A stretch of 64,000 nt of DNA, taken from NCBI RefSeq assembly GCF_002532075.1, contig NZ_LYXE01000041.1, positions 1-64,000 of the forward strand, read 5' to 3'. This DNA is from Candidatus Chloroploca asiatica. Its GTDB lineage: Bacteria > Chloroflexota > Chloroflexia > Chloroflexales > Chloroflexaceae. Shown here in pieces: positions 1 to 8,374 of this stretch. Position numbers and translations under genes: made by a program. Below the pieces are notes generated by a model. It ran no database searches. It was not told the origin of the DNA and saw nothing but the letters and a program-made list of their open reading frames with translations. Position 1 is the stretch's first letter. Each line of letters starts with the position of its first letter.

Positions 1-96
1 TTGCTATCATCATCGTACCGCAAAGGTGTTCACATGTGTCGGTTGCCGCTGCTGGCTCTGACTTTGCATCAGCCCTGACTCCCCGCCAACTCCCCG

Positions 97-125
97 TTTA
101 CATGCTCCTGGGCAGATGTTATACT
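97..125 (+). promoter_or_regulatory. sigma70-type promoter for the sensor kinase/regulator pair
   Basis: TTTACA at 97-102 and TATACT at 120-125 are separated by 17 bp. A TG one base before the -10 makes it an extended -10. It lies 34 bp before the start codon at 160. Nothing else is recognised in bases 1-159. Confidence 0.6.
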
Positions 126-159
126 TGGACTTATAGTAATCGGCTTTGGCGATAGCAAA

Positions 160-2910
160 ATGGTCACTCCAGAGTCCACGCGTGCCTCTATGATTACACC
201 TGATCAGCCTGATGCATTGCAGCGCTGGCGTGATCGCTTGGTCAAGGTGTTGCTGCGAGCTCTCTTGGTCTTTTTTGGCCTCTACTATCTTGTCTCTTTT
301 GTCGAACTATGGGCAGCGCAACAGTTTGTCACCCTGGGCAGCAGAACGCTCTTGTTGATCCCCCTGTTTATCCTGGTGTTCGTCCCCCGCTATGGGTATC
401 GTCTCCAACTCTACATGCTCTTGAGCATCGGGTTGGGTTTGGCTCTTCTCAGTACAGTGCAGTCCGGGTTGGTCGGTATCGGACGCATCCACCTCCTTTT
501 TACCGTCATTCTGGCCAGTCTGCTCCTTGAGCCACGGCATGCTGTCCCCTTTACCGTGCTTGCGGTGACGTTTGTGGCAGGTCCCCTGGCGGGTATGGCC
601 GTTGGTCTGGTTCCAATCCCATCTGATATTCCTGTGCGTGTCGTGAGCATCGATGAATTGTTGCTCAACGCGCTTGTGGTGGTCATCTATGCGGTGCTGA
701 TTGGCAACACCATTGGCTGGTTGATCAACCGGCTTTCCCGTAGTCTGCGTGAAACAGCAACCGCACTGGCCGAGCGTGATCGCCTCAATAACCAACTCGA
801 ATTACTCGTTGAGGCGCGGACGGACGATTTGCGTCGGAGTCAGGCCCTGCTTCAGACCTTGCTTGACAATTCTCCTGCTGCGGTCTATGTCAAAAGCACT
901 GATGGACATTATCTCTTGACCAATGTCTTCACCCAACAGGCCCTCAACCTGAGCCAAGTCGAACTAGAAGGCAAGCGCGATTTCGATCTCTTTGGCAACC
1001 GGGCGCTGCCCTGGCGGATCCAGGAACAGGAAGCCATCATCCGTGGTCAGCCGATCGAACGTGAAGTTGAACATATGCAAGATGGTACACTGCATACCTA
1101 CTATGTTACCAAGTTTCCCATCTATGATGCGACCGGAGCAGTGATGGCGGTAGGCGGTATCGCCTATGATATGACCACGCGCAAACTGGCCGAAGAACGC
1201 CTAGCCGTCCAGTTGCGCGTGCAACTCGCCATTGCGCGCTGTGCCCGCCAATTGTTGCGCGCCAATGTCGATGATGCGCAGCATCAGGCCCTGCTGATGA
1301 GTGTCTTCGATGAGTTTCGTCAGGCTACTGATCTCTATCATATCGGTCTCTATGCCATGCGGACGATCAATGGCATTCCTGCCTATAAAGCTGTCTTTCA
1401 ATTGCCTGATCCAACGACGATCAATGATGGAACCCCACTGACTGAGATCAATCCAGTCTTTCTTGAGCGCTTGCTCAAAGGTGAGCCTGTTGGTGGCCCG
1501 GCAGAAAAGATCTTCATTCCTGGCTCACCGAAACATGCTTTCTGGCAACGCCGCAAGATCGCAGGCATCGCCGCGACCCTTGTTGCCGTCGAAGGGCGTC
1601 CCTGGGGTTTCGTTGCCTTTGGCTTCGCAGGACCGTATCGACCGCTTGAACCCGAAGAACTGGCCCCCTTGAGTGCGATGGCCGAGATGGTTGGGGCCTT
1701 CTTGCGTCGTCTCGAAGCCAATCGTCTGTTGCGTCGGCGCCTCGATGGTCTGGCTACCCTCAATCAGATTGCCCAGTCGCTGATGAGTTGGACCGATCTG
1801 CCGATGGCTCTGCGCACGGTTGGAAGCGCGTTGCTGCCGCTCTTTGAAGCGAACCGTCTTGCTATCTGGCTTTGTGAAGAACAGACTGAGAACCTGGTCG
1901 CACTGGCGGTCATTGGTCATCCTGATGTAATCAGCAGTGGTCAGGTTGTTCCGATGGATGCGCTCCCCCTTGCCCAGATGGTTCTGACAAGCTTCAATGG
2001 CACGGTTACGACAGAGCCTGCGTGTGCGCTACTGCTTGGCCCCGATGATGGCACGGCCCCCTCAGCGGGGACATACCTTGTGCAACCGTTGATTGCGCGT
2101 AAACGGGGTTTCGGACTCTTTGTCATCCATGCCTCTCCAGAACGCACAACTTTTGGCACGAACGAACGTGAACTCGCCCAGATTGTTGCGGGGATGCTTA
2201 GCAGCGCCATCGAAAATGCCCGCCTCTATCAAGATACGATGGTACGTACCGCACAGGAAGAACGGCGGCGTCTGGCGCGTGAACTGCACGATTCGATTAC
2301 CCAGTCGCTCTACAGCATGACGTTGCTGGCCCGTGCCTGGACAATGACGATCCACGAAGCTACAGAGGAAGATCTTACCAACTGGTTTCGCCAAATTGAG
2401 GAGATTTCACTCCAATCACTCAAAGAGATGCGCCTGCTCATCTATCAATTACGCTCTCCCCAACTCGATCAGCAGGGGCTTGCCGAAGCGTTGCGGCTCC
2501 GCCTTGAGGCGGTCGAAGAGCGCACAGGGATCAAGGTATATCTCGATGCGGATCGCTACCAACGGATGCTGTCTTCAATGATTGAGCCGCAACTGTATGC
2601 GATTGCGCAGGAGTCGTTGAATAATGCCTTACGCCACGCTGGGGCTTCGCTGCTTTCGGTGGTACTCTGCAGTGATGAAACGCAGGGTGTCTTGCTTGAG
2701 GTGAGCGATAATGGTCGCGGTTTTCTGCCCATGGCTCACTCGGCCGGGCTTGGTTTGATCACCATGCGCGAACGGGCCGAAGCGATCGGCGGTGAGTTGC
2801 ATGTGGCGAGTGCCCCTGGTCATGGCACGGTGGTGCGGGTAACGGTGCCTTCGCAGGTAGCTGGCCCTGGCGCGCAGCCTTTCGCTGAGCGCGCAGTGAT
2901 GATGAGGTGA
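160..2910 (+). CDS. membrane-anchored PAS/GAF sensor histidine kinase, NarL/LiaS (HisKA_3) type
   Basis: Sensor kinase of 916 aa, expected to autophosphorylate on His and pass phosphate to the LuxR-type regulator encoded 3 bp downstream. The first ~210 residues hold about six hydrophobic segments (roughly 28-50, 61-75, 82-100, 108-122, 128-150 and 166-190). A short coiled-coil linker leads to a PAS domain (about 225-345), and two GAF-like regions follow (about 365-520 and 535-690). The kinase core is the HisKA_3 type: RELHDS with His710, the N-box around Asn821 (NNALRHAG), the G1 box DNGRGF from Asp850, and a GLGLITMRERA G2 box. The signal is not evident; two GAF domains suggest a small intracellular ligand or redox cue besides any membrane input. 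Operon with the next gene is clear from spacing. The length is large for the family because of the stacked sensory domains. Confidence 0.9.
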   Translation: MVTPESTRASMITPDQPDALQRWRDRLVKVLLRALLVFFGLYYLVSFVELWAAQQFVTLGSRTLLLIPLFILVFVPRYGYRLQLYMLLSIGLGLALLSTVQSGLVGIGRIHLLFTVILASLLLEPRHAVPFTVLAVTFVAGPLAGMAVGLVPIPSDIPVRVVSIDELLLNALVVVIYAVLIGNTIGWLINRLSRSLRETATALAERDRLNNQLELLVEARTDDLRRSQALLQTLLDNSPAAVYVKSTDGHYLLTNVFTQQALNLSQVELEGKRDFDLFGNRALPWRIQEQEAIIRGQPIEREVEHMQDGTLHTYYVTKFPIYDATGAVMAVGGIAYDMTTRKLAEERLAVQLRVQLAIARCARQLLRANVDDAQHQALLMSVFDEFRQATDLYHIGLYAMRTINGIPAYKAVFQLPDPTTINDGTPLTEINPVFLERLLKGEPVGGPAEKIFIPGSPKHAFWQRRKIAGIAATLVAVEGRPWGFVAFGFAGPYRPLEPEELAPLSAMAEMVGAFLRRLEANRLLRRRLDGLATLNQIAQSLMSWTDLPMALRTVGSALLPLFEANRLAIWLCEEQTENLVALAVIGHPDVISSGQVVPMDALPLAQMVLTSFNGTVTTEPACALLLGPDDGTAPSAGTYLVQPLIARKRGFGLFVIHASPERTTFGTNERELAQIVAGMLSSAIENARLYQDTMVRTAQEERRRLARELHDSITQSLYSMTLLARAWTMTIHEATEEDLTNWFRQIEEISLQSLKEMRLLIYQLRSPQLDQQGLAEALRLRLEAVEERTGIKVYLDADRYQRMLSSMIEPQLYAIAQESLNNALRHAGASLLSVVLCSDETQGVLLEVSDNGRGFLPMAHSAGLGLITMRERAEAIGGELHVASAPGHGTVVRVTVPSQVAGPGAQPFAERAVMMR

Positions 2911-2913
2911 AGC

Positions 2914-3549
2914 GTGTTAAAAGTGCTGGTGGCTGATGATCATCCGATCGTGCGTCAGGGTTTGCGGCTCTTGCTCTCGGCGACGCGAGAATTTGAACTG
3001 GTTGGCGAAGCGGCCAGTGGGGCCGAAGCGATCACGCTCGCGGCCTCACTCGCGCCTGATGTGGTGATCCTTGACCTGATCATGCCCGGGATGGATGGCG
3101 TGACAGCCATTCACGGGTTGTTACAGGCTGTGCCTCACGTACGCGTTCTCATTCTGACCAGTTTTACCGATGATGAGAAGTTGCTGGCCGCATTGCAGGC
3201 AGGTGCTACCGGATGCATTATCAAAGACTCGAACCCTGATCAGTTGCTTGAGGCCATCAGAGCTGTGGCGCACGGTGAGAGTGCGCTGCATCCGCTGCTG
3301 GCGCGCCGCTTGCTCCAACACCTGCAACATCCGGCCCTGCCACCTTCAGGGCCGCTTGCCGCGCTGACTGGGCGCGAGCGTGCTGTGTTACGGTGCGTCG
3401 GGCAGGGCTTGACCAATCAGCAAATCGCCGATGAACTACATATCTCGATCCGTACCGTGCATGCCCATATTCGCAGCCTGCTCGATAAGCTCCACCTTGA
3501 ACATCGTACTCAACTCGCCCTCTTTGCCCATGATCAGCACATCAGCTAG
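2914..3549 (+). CDS. NarL/FixJ-family response regulator (receiver + LuxR HTH)
   Basis: Response regulator of 211 aa and partner of the preceding kinase. The start is GTG, 3 bp after the kinase stop, so translation is probably coupled. The receiver domain (about 1-118) has the acidic pair D8/D9, phosphoacceptor D54 in VVILDLIMPG, a conserved Thr in LTSF and a Lys in IIKDS. The LuxR/GerE HTH occupies about residues 148-205 (LTGRERAVLRCVGQG, then IADELHISIRTVHAHI). Phosphorylation should drive dimerisation and DNA binding. Target genes cannot be seen here. Confidence 0.92.
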   Translation: MLKVLVADDHPIVRQGLRLLLSATREFELVGEAASGAEAITLAASLAPDVVILDLIMPGMDGVTAIHGLLQAVPHVRVLILTSFTDDEKLLAALQAGATGCIIKDSNPDQLLEAIRAVAHGESALHPLLARRLLQHLQHPALPPSGPLAALTGRERAVLRCVGQGLTNQQIADELHISIRTVHAHIRSLLDKLHLEHRTQLALFAHDQHIS

Positions 3550-3714
3550 TGCAACCACGAACCCTCGTTGGCGTACCAGGCCAGTTAGTTGCACTTTTCT
3601 GCAATAAGCAATCATGACGTCTGCAAAGGTATCGCTATCTCCGTGCTACTATAGTACAATTAGGGCACGTGTGACCTTGAGGTTGTTTCCCATCATATGA
3701 GTGTGGAGTTTTTG

Positions 3715-3966
3715 ATGAAGCCGCGTCGCTGGTATAGCACCCCGGAGTCCCAGACATCCCGGCCACGGTATTCTGTCGAGTCTTTTCCCCCTACGATTTA
3801 CTGGCATTTCACGACACTCACATCTCGCCAGCAAGGAGGCATCATCAAGCAAGAGCAGGTCATCCTGGTTGAGCCCACTGTCCCACTGACTCGGGCTGAA
3901 CAGGCCACGCGCTGGCTTGTCAGCATCTCGGCGCTCTCACTACGTTCACGGATACGCGTGGGGTAA
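3715..3966 (+). CDS. small hypothetical protein (weakly supported)
   Basis: Possible 83-aa protein beginning MKPRRWYSTPES. I recognise no family. In favour: GGAG lies 6 bp before the ATG at 3715, and a TATAGTACAAT stretch at about 3650-3660 could be a -10. An in-frame ATG at 3697 has no ribosome site. Against: the composition is unremarkable, there is no operon partner, and the 3' side runs into dispersed repeats. Confidence 0.28.
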   Translation: MKPRRWYSTPESQTSRPRYSVESFPPTIYWHFTTLTSRQQGGIIKQEQVILVEPTVPLTRAEQATRWLVSISALSLRSRIRVG

Positions 3967-4000
3967 GTCGTCTGTAGCGCACGTTTTCTGGGGTTGTATC

Positions 4001-4270
4001 ACCCCGAGTACCACATAGCCTGCGGGCCAGTGGCGTCGCGAGCAACAGGGTGAGTGCCCGTGACAGGGCTTGAGCAAAGTCCGCGCCCACCGGTCATGCT
4101 GAGCGTAGCGAAGCATCTCTCGTAAGCGACGGAAGACCCTTCGCTGAGCTCCTAAGCAACAAACCGTGTTGTCGGCTACAGCGTGTCCTCTGTCATTCCG
4201 AACGGAACGGAGCGGAGTGAGGAATCTGCACTGATCCGCACGGAAGACCCCTCACTCCGTTCGGGGTGAC
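4001..4270. repeat. dispersed palindromic repeat cluster (TCATTCCGA/TCATGCTGA family)
   Basis: The gene-poor stretch 3967-4401 is filled by pieces of a dispersed repeat. 4001-4031 resembles the 48-bp units at 38670-38765 (GAGTACCACatagcctgcGGGCCAGT). 4092-4151 carries GGTCATGCTGAGCGTAGCG and a partly inverted mate. 4191-4270 is an imperfect inverted repeat, with arms beginning TGTCATTCCGAACGG and ending CGTTCGGGGTGAC. Related copies lie at 38779-38846 and 42884-42970. No gene is visible in the stretch. Confidence 0.7.
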
Positions 4271-4401
4271 CGTGCAGGCTACGCACCGACACTGTTTCTC
4301 TCCACACCACTGGCTCACGGGCTGTCTGAAAAGGGTGTCAGTATCGTTCGCCAGCACGTGATGCACCCTTAAAGGAACAAAAAAACGTCGTTGACAGACG
4401 C

Positions 4402-5037
4402 TTAACTTTGCTCACGGGCGAGATAATAGGTCATGCTGTGGAGCACCGCAACCGGATCGATATAGCGCACCCACACGTCATCAGGTGTCTGGAGGATAAT
4501 CGGGGCATAATTAAGAATGGCGCGCACGCCAGCTTTGATCAGCAGGTCAGCCACGCTCTGCGCGTGGGCTGCGGGAACGGAAATGATCGACAGGCGCACC
4601 TGATACTTTTCGATGATAGCGGGCATCTCGGCATAATCGCGGATCTCATTGTCGCCAACCTGCTGTCCAATCTTTGTTGGATCGGTATCAAAGAGGCCGA
4701 CAATCTGCAGACCCTGTTTCTGGAAGCCTTCGTAGCGGGCAATGGCCTGACCGAGATAGCCAGCCCCGACGAGCACGACGGGCCAGCGATGATTCAAGCC
4801 CAGGATGCGTTCGATGTGGGTAAGGAGCTTTTCCACATCGTAGCCTATCCCTTGCTTGCCAAATTCACCAAAATAGGAGAGATCCTTGCGGATCTGAGCC
4901 GCCGTTACATTAATACGCTCTCCAAGCTCCTGGGAGGAGACGGAGAGCACACCTTCATCCAGCAGATAACGAAGACTTCGCGCATAGAGCGGTAGTCGGC
5001 GGATGACAACATCAGGGGGTACATCAAGACGTTCCAC
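4402..5037 (-). CDS. rex: redox-sensing transcriptional repressor Rex
   Basis: Rex senses the NADH/NAD+ ratio and represses fermentation and respiration genes when NADH is low. The N-terminal winged helix runs from [15 protein letters not shown] through [33 protein letters not shown] Rossmann NAD(H) domain follows, with the signature [13 protein letters not shown], then a C-terminal domain-swap helix (HSMTYYLA). I place the start at the GTG at 5037 (211 aa): GGAGGA lies 5 bp upstream, and the protein then begins shortly before the HTH as Rex proteins usually do. A longer frame to an ATG at 5064 (220 aa) has no ribosome site. A 20-bp inverted repeat lies just upstream at 5074-5093. The dynamin-like gene is the next one upstream on the same strand. 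Confidence 0.95.
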   Translation of the reverse strand: MERLDVPPDVVIRRLPLYARSLRYLLDEGVLSVSSQELGERINVTAAQIRKDLSYFGEFGKQGIGYDVEKLLTHIERILGLNHRWPVVLVGAGYLGQAIARYEGFQKQGLQIVGLFDTDPTKIGQQVGDNEIRDYAEMPAIIEKYQVRLSIISVPAAHAQSVADLLIKAGVRAILNYAPIILQTPDDVWVRYIDPVAVLHSMTYYLAREQS

Positions 5038-5073
5038 TCCACTCCTCCGCCCACAGATTGACATTCGGCTGAT

Positions 5074-5093
5074 TTCGTGAATTGTAGCACGAA
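5074..5093. promoter_or_regulatory. inverted repeat upstream of rex, possible operator
   Basis: TTCGTG-8 bp-CACGAA is a perfect 6-bp dyad over 20 bp, between rex and the upstream gene. Known Rex sites are dyads of the TTGTGA-N-TCACAA type with similar overall span, and Rex autoregulation occurs in other bacteria. This site is only partly similar, so a Rex role is inference. Confidence 0.35.
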
Positions 5094-5116
5094 GTTTCAG
5101 GTAGTGTCAAGATTTT

Positions 5117-6883
5117 TCACCCCTCGATATCTTTGCGCAAACGGGCAAGGTGGACATCAAGATCAGTGAAGGTTTGCTGCAGTTCGCTCAACTGCCCGCG
5201 CTGCGCACGCACAAAGCGGGTAAAGGGGGCATTGCGTTCGCGGATCTGACTTATCGAGCGTTCAACCTCGCGGTTGACCTGTTGCTCGATCCCCTGGCGC
5301 AGTTTGGCCCGCATATCATCAACGCGCTCGCGCAAGGCTCTTTTGGCCTGGCGGCGTTTGGCAGGGAGCAACGCAAAGCCGCCAACCGCCATCAGCGTTG
5401 CCGCCAGAATACCGGTGAAGTCAATCCAGACTGCCGAGGCAAGCGTGACGACAACCGCGCCGAGGCCGACTGCGCCCGCTTCGGTCAACGCCGTTGCGGC
5501 AATGGACGCACGAACTTCGTCGACCAGCATGGCCGACTCTTGCTCTTTATCATAACTTGCGACCACCGCACTGGCCGTGCGTCCCACCGAGTCGAGCAAG
5601 GCCCGTCGGTTGTATTCAAAACTGCCGCCAACCGAGCCGATCAATTTATCAGTGTGCTGGCTCGAACGTCGTTTAATATACTCATCAATGCTTTGCTGGA
5701 GACGCAGGTTCTTCTCGATGATCCAGTCGATGAGCGCATGAACCTTGTTCTCGATTTCGGCATTGAGATCACCGACGACCTCCTCTTCAAACATGGCCCG
5801 AAACTTGTCGCCATTCATCAAATCAGTCAAGCGCTGAATTTTGATATGCTCATCAAAAAAGGTATCGCCACGCGTCACCAGATCCTGCAGGATCTGGTCG
5901 ATCTCGCCCAGATAGTAGCGTGCATCGTTCTGCAGATCCTCCTGGAAGAGGGTTAATTGCTGCTCGACATTCTCAATCGTCACCAGATCTTCGCGCAGGG
6001 TTGCGAGGAGGACTTCGGTTGCCCCCTGGTATTTGCGATTGAGGCGCTGGGCTACCCCGAGCGGCGAGAGTAATTTCAGCCTGACCCGGGTCTCTTCATC
6101 AAGCGTATCAACAACATACTCTTCCACCTTGCCAAAACGACTCATCTCCCAGAGGCGCTCACGCTCTTCGCCGTCGCTCTGGCGGGCGCGGATCGCCTGG
6201 CGTGCCGAGACAGGAAAGATTTCGGGGGTGACCCCAAGCAAGGCATGCGCGTTGTCACGCACAAAGCCGAGCACCTGTTCTTGTTCAGCGGGGCTTAGAA
6301 TATCAATTTTGTTCAGAAGAATGATAATCTTCTTGCCCCACTCTTTGATCAACTCCAGAAAACCGCGTTCGCTCTCGGTAAACGGACGATCAGCGGAGGT
6401 TGTAAAGAGCACGAGGTCGGCGCGAGGGATAAAATCGCGGGTCAGTTGCTCGTGATGCCGAATGACCGCATTGGTGCCCGGTGTATCCACAATGGTCAGT
6501 TGGCGCAGTACGTCGGCAGGGAAGGTCGTCACGCGCAACCCACTGGAACGCAGGTTACTTGTCACCTCATCGCCATGCTGCAAGAGTGTGATCGCATCGG
6601 TGGTCGGCGTCACCCCTTCGGGCAACAACTGGTCACCGAGCAACGCATTGAGAAAACTCGACTTGCCCGAGTTAAACTCGCCGGCGACCACAATCAGAAA
6701 GAGGCCCTCAAGATGCTCAAGCGTCTCGTTCAGCGTGCGCTGATCGGCTACATCAAGATCGGCCCCAAATGACTCAAGCGCAGCCGCCAATTGCTCCAGG
6801 ATTGAGCGTAACTCGGCCAGCAAAGCCTCCTGGCGATCGGTGATCAAGCGTTTACGTTGCAGCAAGCCATCCATAAATGTCAT
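5117..6883 (-). CDS. bacterial dynamin-like GTPase
   Basis: Large GTPase of 588 aa, probably a membrane-remodelling dynamin-like protein. The G domain has P-loop GEFNSGKS (68-75), the DTPG G3 motif at 133-136 and NKID at 191-194. A long helical region typical of dynamin stalks follows. Near the C-terminus two hydrophobic segments (about 465-505, around LGAVVVTLASAVW and ILAATLMAVGGFALLP) could form a membrane paddle. The last 80 residues are strongly coiled-coil. Start ATG 6883 has only a weak ribosome site; a second in-frame ATG lies 9 bp inside. It is the gene upstream of rex on the same strand, 79 bp apart. Bacterial relatives are often encoded as pairs; here only one copy is present. Confidence 0.85.
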   Translation of the reverse strand: MTFMDGLLQRKRLITDRQEALLAELRSILEQLAAALESFGADLDVADQRTLNETLEHLEGLFLIVVAGEFNSGKSSFLNALLGDQLLPEGVTPTTDAITLLQHGDEVTSNLRSSGLRVTTFPADVLRQLTIVDTPGTNAVIRHHEQLTRDFIPRADLVLFTTSADRPFTESERGFLELIKEWGKKIIILLNKIDILSPAEQEQVLGFVRDNAHALLGVTPEIFPVSARQAIRARQSDGEERERLWEMSRFGKVEEYVVDTLDEETRVRLKLLSPLGVAQRLNRKYQGATEVLLATLREDLVTIENVEQQLTLFQEDLQNDARYYLGEIDQILQDLVTRGDTFFDEHIKIQRLTDLMNGDKFRAMFEEEVVGDLNAEIENKVHALIDWIIEKNLRLQQSIDEYIKRRSSQHTDKLIGSVGGSFEYNRRALLDSVGRTASAVVASYDKEQESAMLVDEVRASIAATALTEAGAVGLGAVVVTLASAVWIDFTGILAATLMAVGGFALLPAKRRQAKRALRERVDDMRAKLRQGIEQQVNREVERSISQIRERNAPFTRFVRAQRGQLSELQQTFTDLDVHLARLRKDIEG

Positions 6884-6996
6884 AAACTAACGCCTTCACT
6901 CAATTCATATCTTTTATGTCACATTTGATGTAATCCAGCACACATGCAACCCATCGCAGAAGGTGCTATACTATAGAGTATCTCCTTCTCCTCTCA

Positions 6997-7037
6997 CTCT
7001 GGGGGCAGTGCCAAGGGCACTACCCCCAGAGTTTTTT
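6997..7037 (+). terminator. stem-loop with T-tract in an intergenic gap
   Basis: Arms 6997-7012 and 7016-7031 pair with one mismatch and are followed by T6 at 7032-7037 on the plus strand. No plus-strand gene precedes it. On the minus strand it lies directly behind the stop of the 7041 gene without a U-tract. It may act as a 3' stem for that gene or be a mobile palindrome. Confidence 0.45.
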
Positions 7038-7040
7038 GCG

Positions 7041-7391
7041 TTAGACTGCGCGTAACAGCGACGCAAGGCCGGCAAAAACCAGGGCCAACCCGATCAAGCC
7101 ATAGAGCACAACGGGAGCAAGTTCGCCCCAAGTGAAGGAACGTAAACGACGGGGCGAGCCTGCAGTTTCGATGCGTTGCCCACGCCAGTAAGTGACTCGT
7201 GTGGTCTCACGGGCACCGGGCAAGCGGCCCCCGGTCAACGTCCAGGCCTGCCATGCTTGCCAGAGGAGGTAGCCCCCGCCACCCCAAAAGGTCAGCACGA
7301 TAACCGGCCAGGGCAAGGTCTGGGCATTGGCCAGCACAACAATGAAACCAAGCAGCGCCACCCAGCGCCAATCAAAACGAAACTGTCGCAT
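7041..7391 (-). CDS. small membrane protein, function unknown
   Basis: Protein of 116 aa with three likely membrane segments (about 10-24, 26-48 and 90-114). They are separated by a basic, soluble loop with GARETTRVTYWRGQRIE and SPRRLRSFTWGELAP. I do not recognise the family. The ATG start at 7391 has only a poor ribosome site. It stands between the dynamin-like gene and a lone receiver gene, all on the minus strand but with gaps over 100 bp, so co-transcription is uncertain. Confidence 0.6.
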   Translation of the reverse strand: MRQFRFDWRWVALLGFIVVLANAQTLPWPVIVLTFWGGGGYLLWQAWQAWTLTGGRLPGARETTRVTYWRGQRIETAGSPRRLRSFTWGELAPVVLYGLIGLALVFAGLASLLRAV

Positions 7392-7454
7392 GCTGTCTTA
7401 CCTTTGCCATGATACGTATATCGTATCATACCATAGTGTAGACAGGCGAATCGC

Positions 7455-7486
7455 AAAAAAAAGCCCCCTGCAACACAGGCGGCTTT
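7455..7486 (-). terminator. rho-independent terminator behind the receiver gene
   Basis: On the minus strand, arms of 10 bp (7476-7485 and 7461-7470, one mismatch) with a 5-nt loop are followed by eight T residues (7455-7462 read in reverse). It lies about 35 bp behind the stop codon of the 7523 gene. Confidence 0.8.
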
Positions 7487-7522
7487 GACAAACGAACATC
7501 GACGTGAATGGAGAATGACGAC

Positions 7523-7966
7523 CTATTTCCCTGATTGGCTGCTCAAACTCAACGTGGCGAGCGATGGCCCATTCAACACCGGGTGCATGTGTTCAGGAGG
7601 CATAATCGCTTTCACAATCGGTACAAGCTCACGTAACTCAATCGGTTTGGCAACATAACGAGCTACCCCCAACTCGCGCATACGTGCACGCAACCCAGGT
7701 GTATCATACGCGGTAAGTACCAGCACCGGAATATCAGGCCGGAACGCTTGGACTACTCGTATCAGGGATAGCGCACCATTGGTGTGGGGATTCGGATCGA
7801 CAATTAAAAGATCAACATTGCCCATTGCACACGAGAGCCACGCCGCGTTTGGAGAGGGTGCAACCCAAACGCTAAAACGTTCGCCAAGCATGGTTTGTAG
7901 CCCGCGCTGGGTAATCAGCGCAGCAGCCGGGTCATCATCAACAATGTAGATCTGACGAACAGGCAT
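7523..7966 (-). CDS. single-domain response regulator receiver protein
   Basis: CheY-like receiver of 147 aa without an output domain. Acidic residues D10-D12, phosphoacceptor D57 (LLIVDPNPH), T85 (LVLTAYD) and K107 (YVAKPIE) are all present, so it should be phosphorylatable. A tail of about 25 residues, rich in Ser and Pro, follows. It has no kinase next to it. The nearest kinase on the same strand starts at 9778, 400 bp away behind a repeat. It may act by protein contact or as a phosphate sink. It has its own terminator. Confidence 0.85.
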   Translation of the reverse strand: MPVRQIYIVDDDPAAALITQRGLQTMLGERFSVWVAPSPNAAWLSCAMGNVDLLIVDPNPHTNGALSLIRVVQAFRPDIPVLVLTAYDTPGLRARMRELGVARYVAKPIELRELVPIVKAIMPPEHMHPVLNGPSLATLSLSSQSGK

Positions 7967-8263
7967 GGGTTACGCTCCTCCGCCCTACGAGGTACGGAGT
8001 AGAATACGCGAAGCGACACAATTCACCTGCCCCTATCGTAGCAGTCTCAGCCCACTCTGTGATGGGGCGACGCCGCAACTGGTAGTAGCAAAATAACAAC
8101 TCACCTGATTTGACCTGACAGGCAATCTAGAGCGTTGTAAAGCCACAACTAGCTGTGTTGGGATGGCAAAACGATTTACACTTTTGCTGTAGAGGGCGCA
8201 CTCTAATGCGTCAGCATGAGGTTAAAAGCTAAAGGGGTCAACTATTGATGTTTCAACATTATG

Positions 8264-8348
8264 CCGCAAAAGCGCAAAGGTTTTCTCGTAGTTGAGCGAA
8301 CCCTTCGCGCCTTCGCGTGAGCTTATTTGCCTGGTATTGGGCCTAGAC
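8264..8348. repeat. dispersed repeat (GCGCAAAGG...GAGCTTATTTGC family), copy 1
   Basis: About 85 bp match the repeat at 34463-34596 (GCGCAAAGGTTTT, CCCTTCGCG, CTTCGCGTGAGCTTATTTGC, CCTAGAC in the same order). A third, inverted and shorter copy is at 38878-38920. The rest of the gap 7967-8374 holds no gene or promoter that I can support. Confidence 0.7.
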
Positions 8349-8374
8349 TGCTTGTCATCAAGGTTCGGTCTGCG

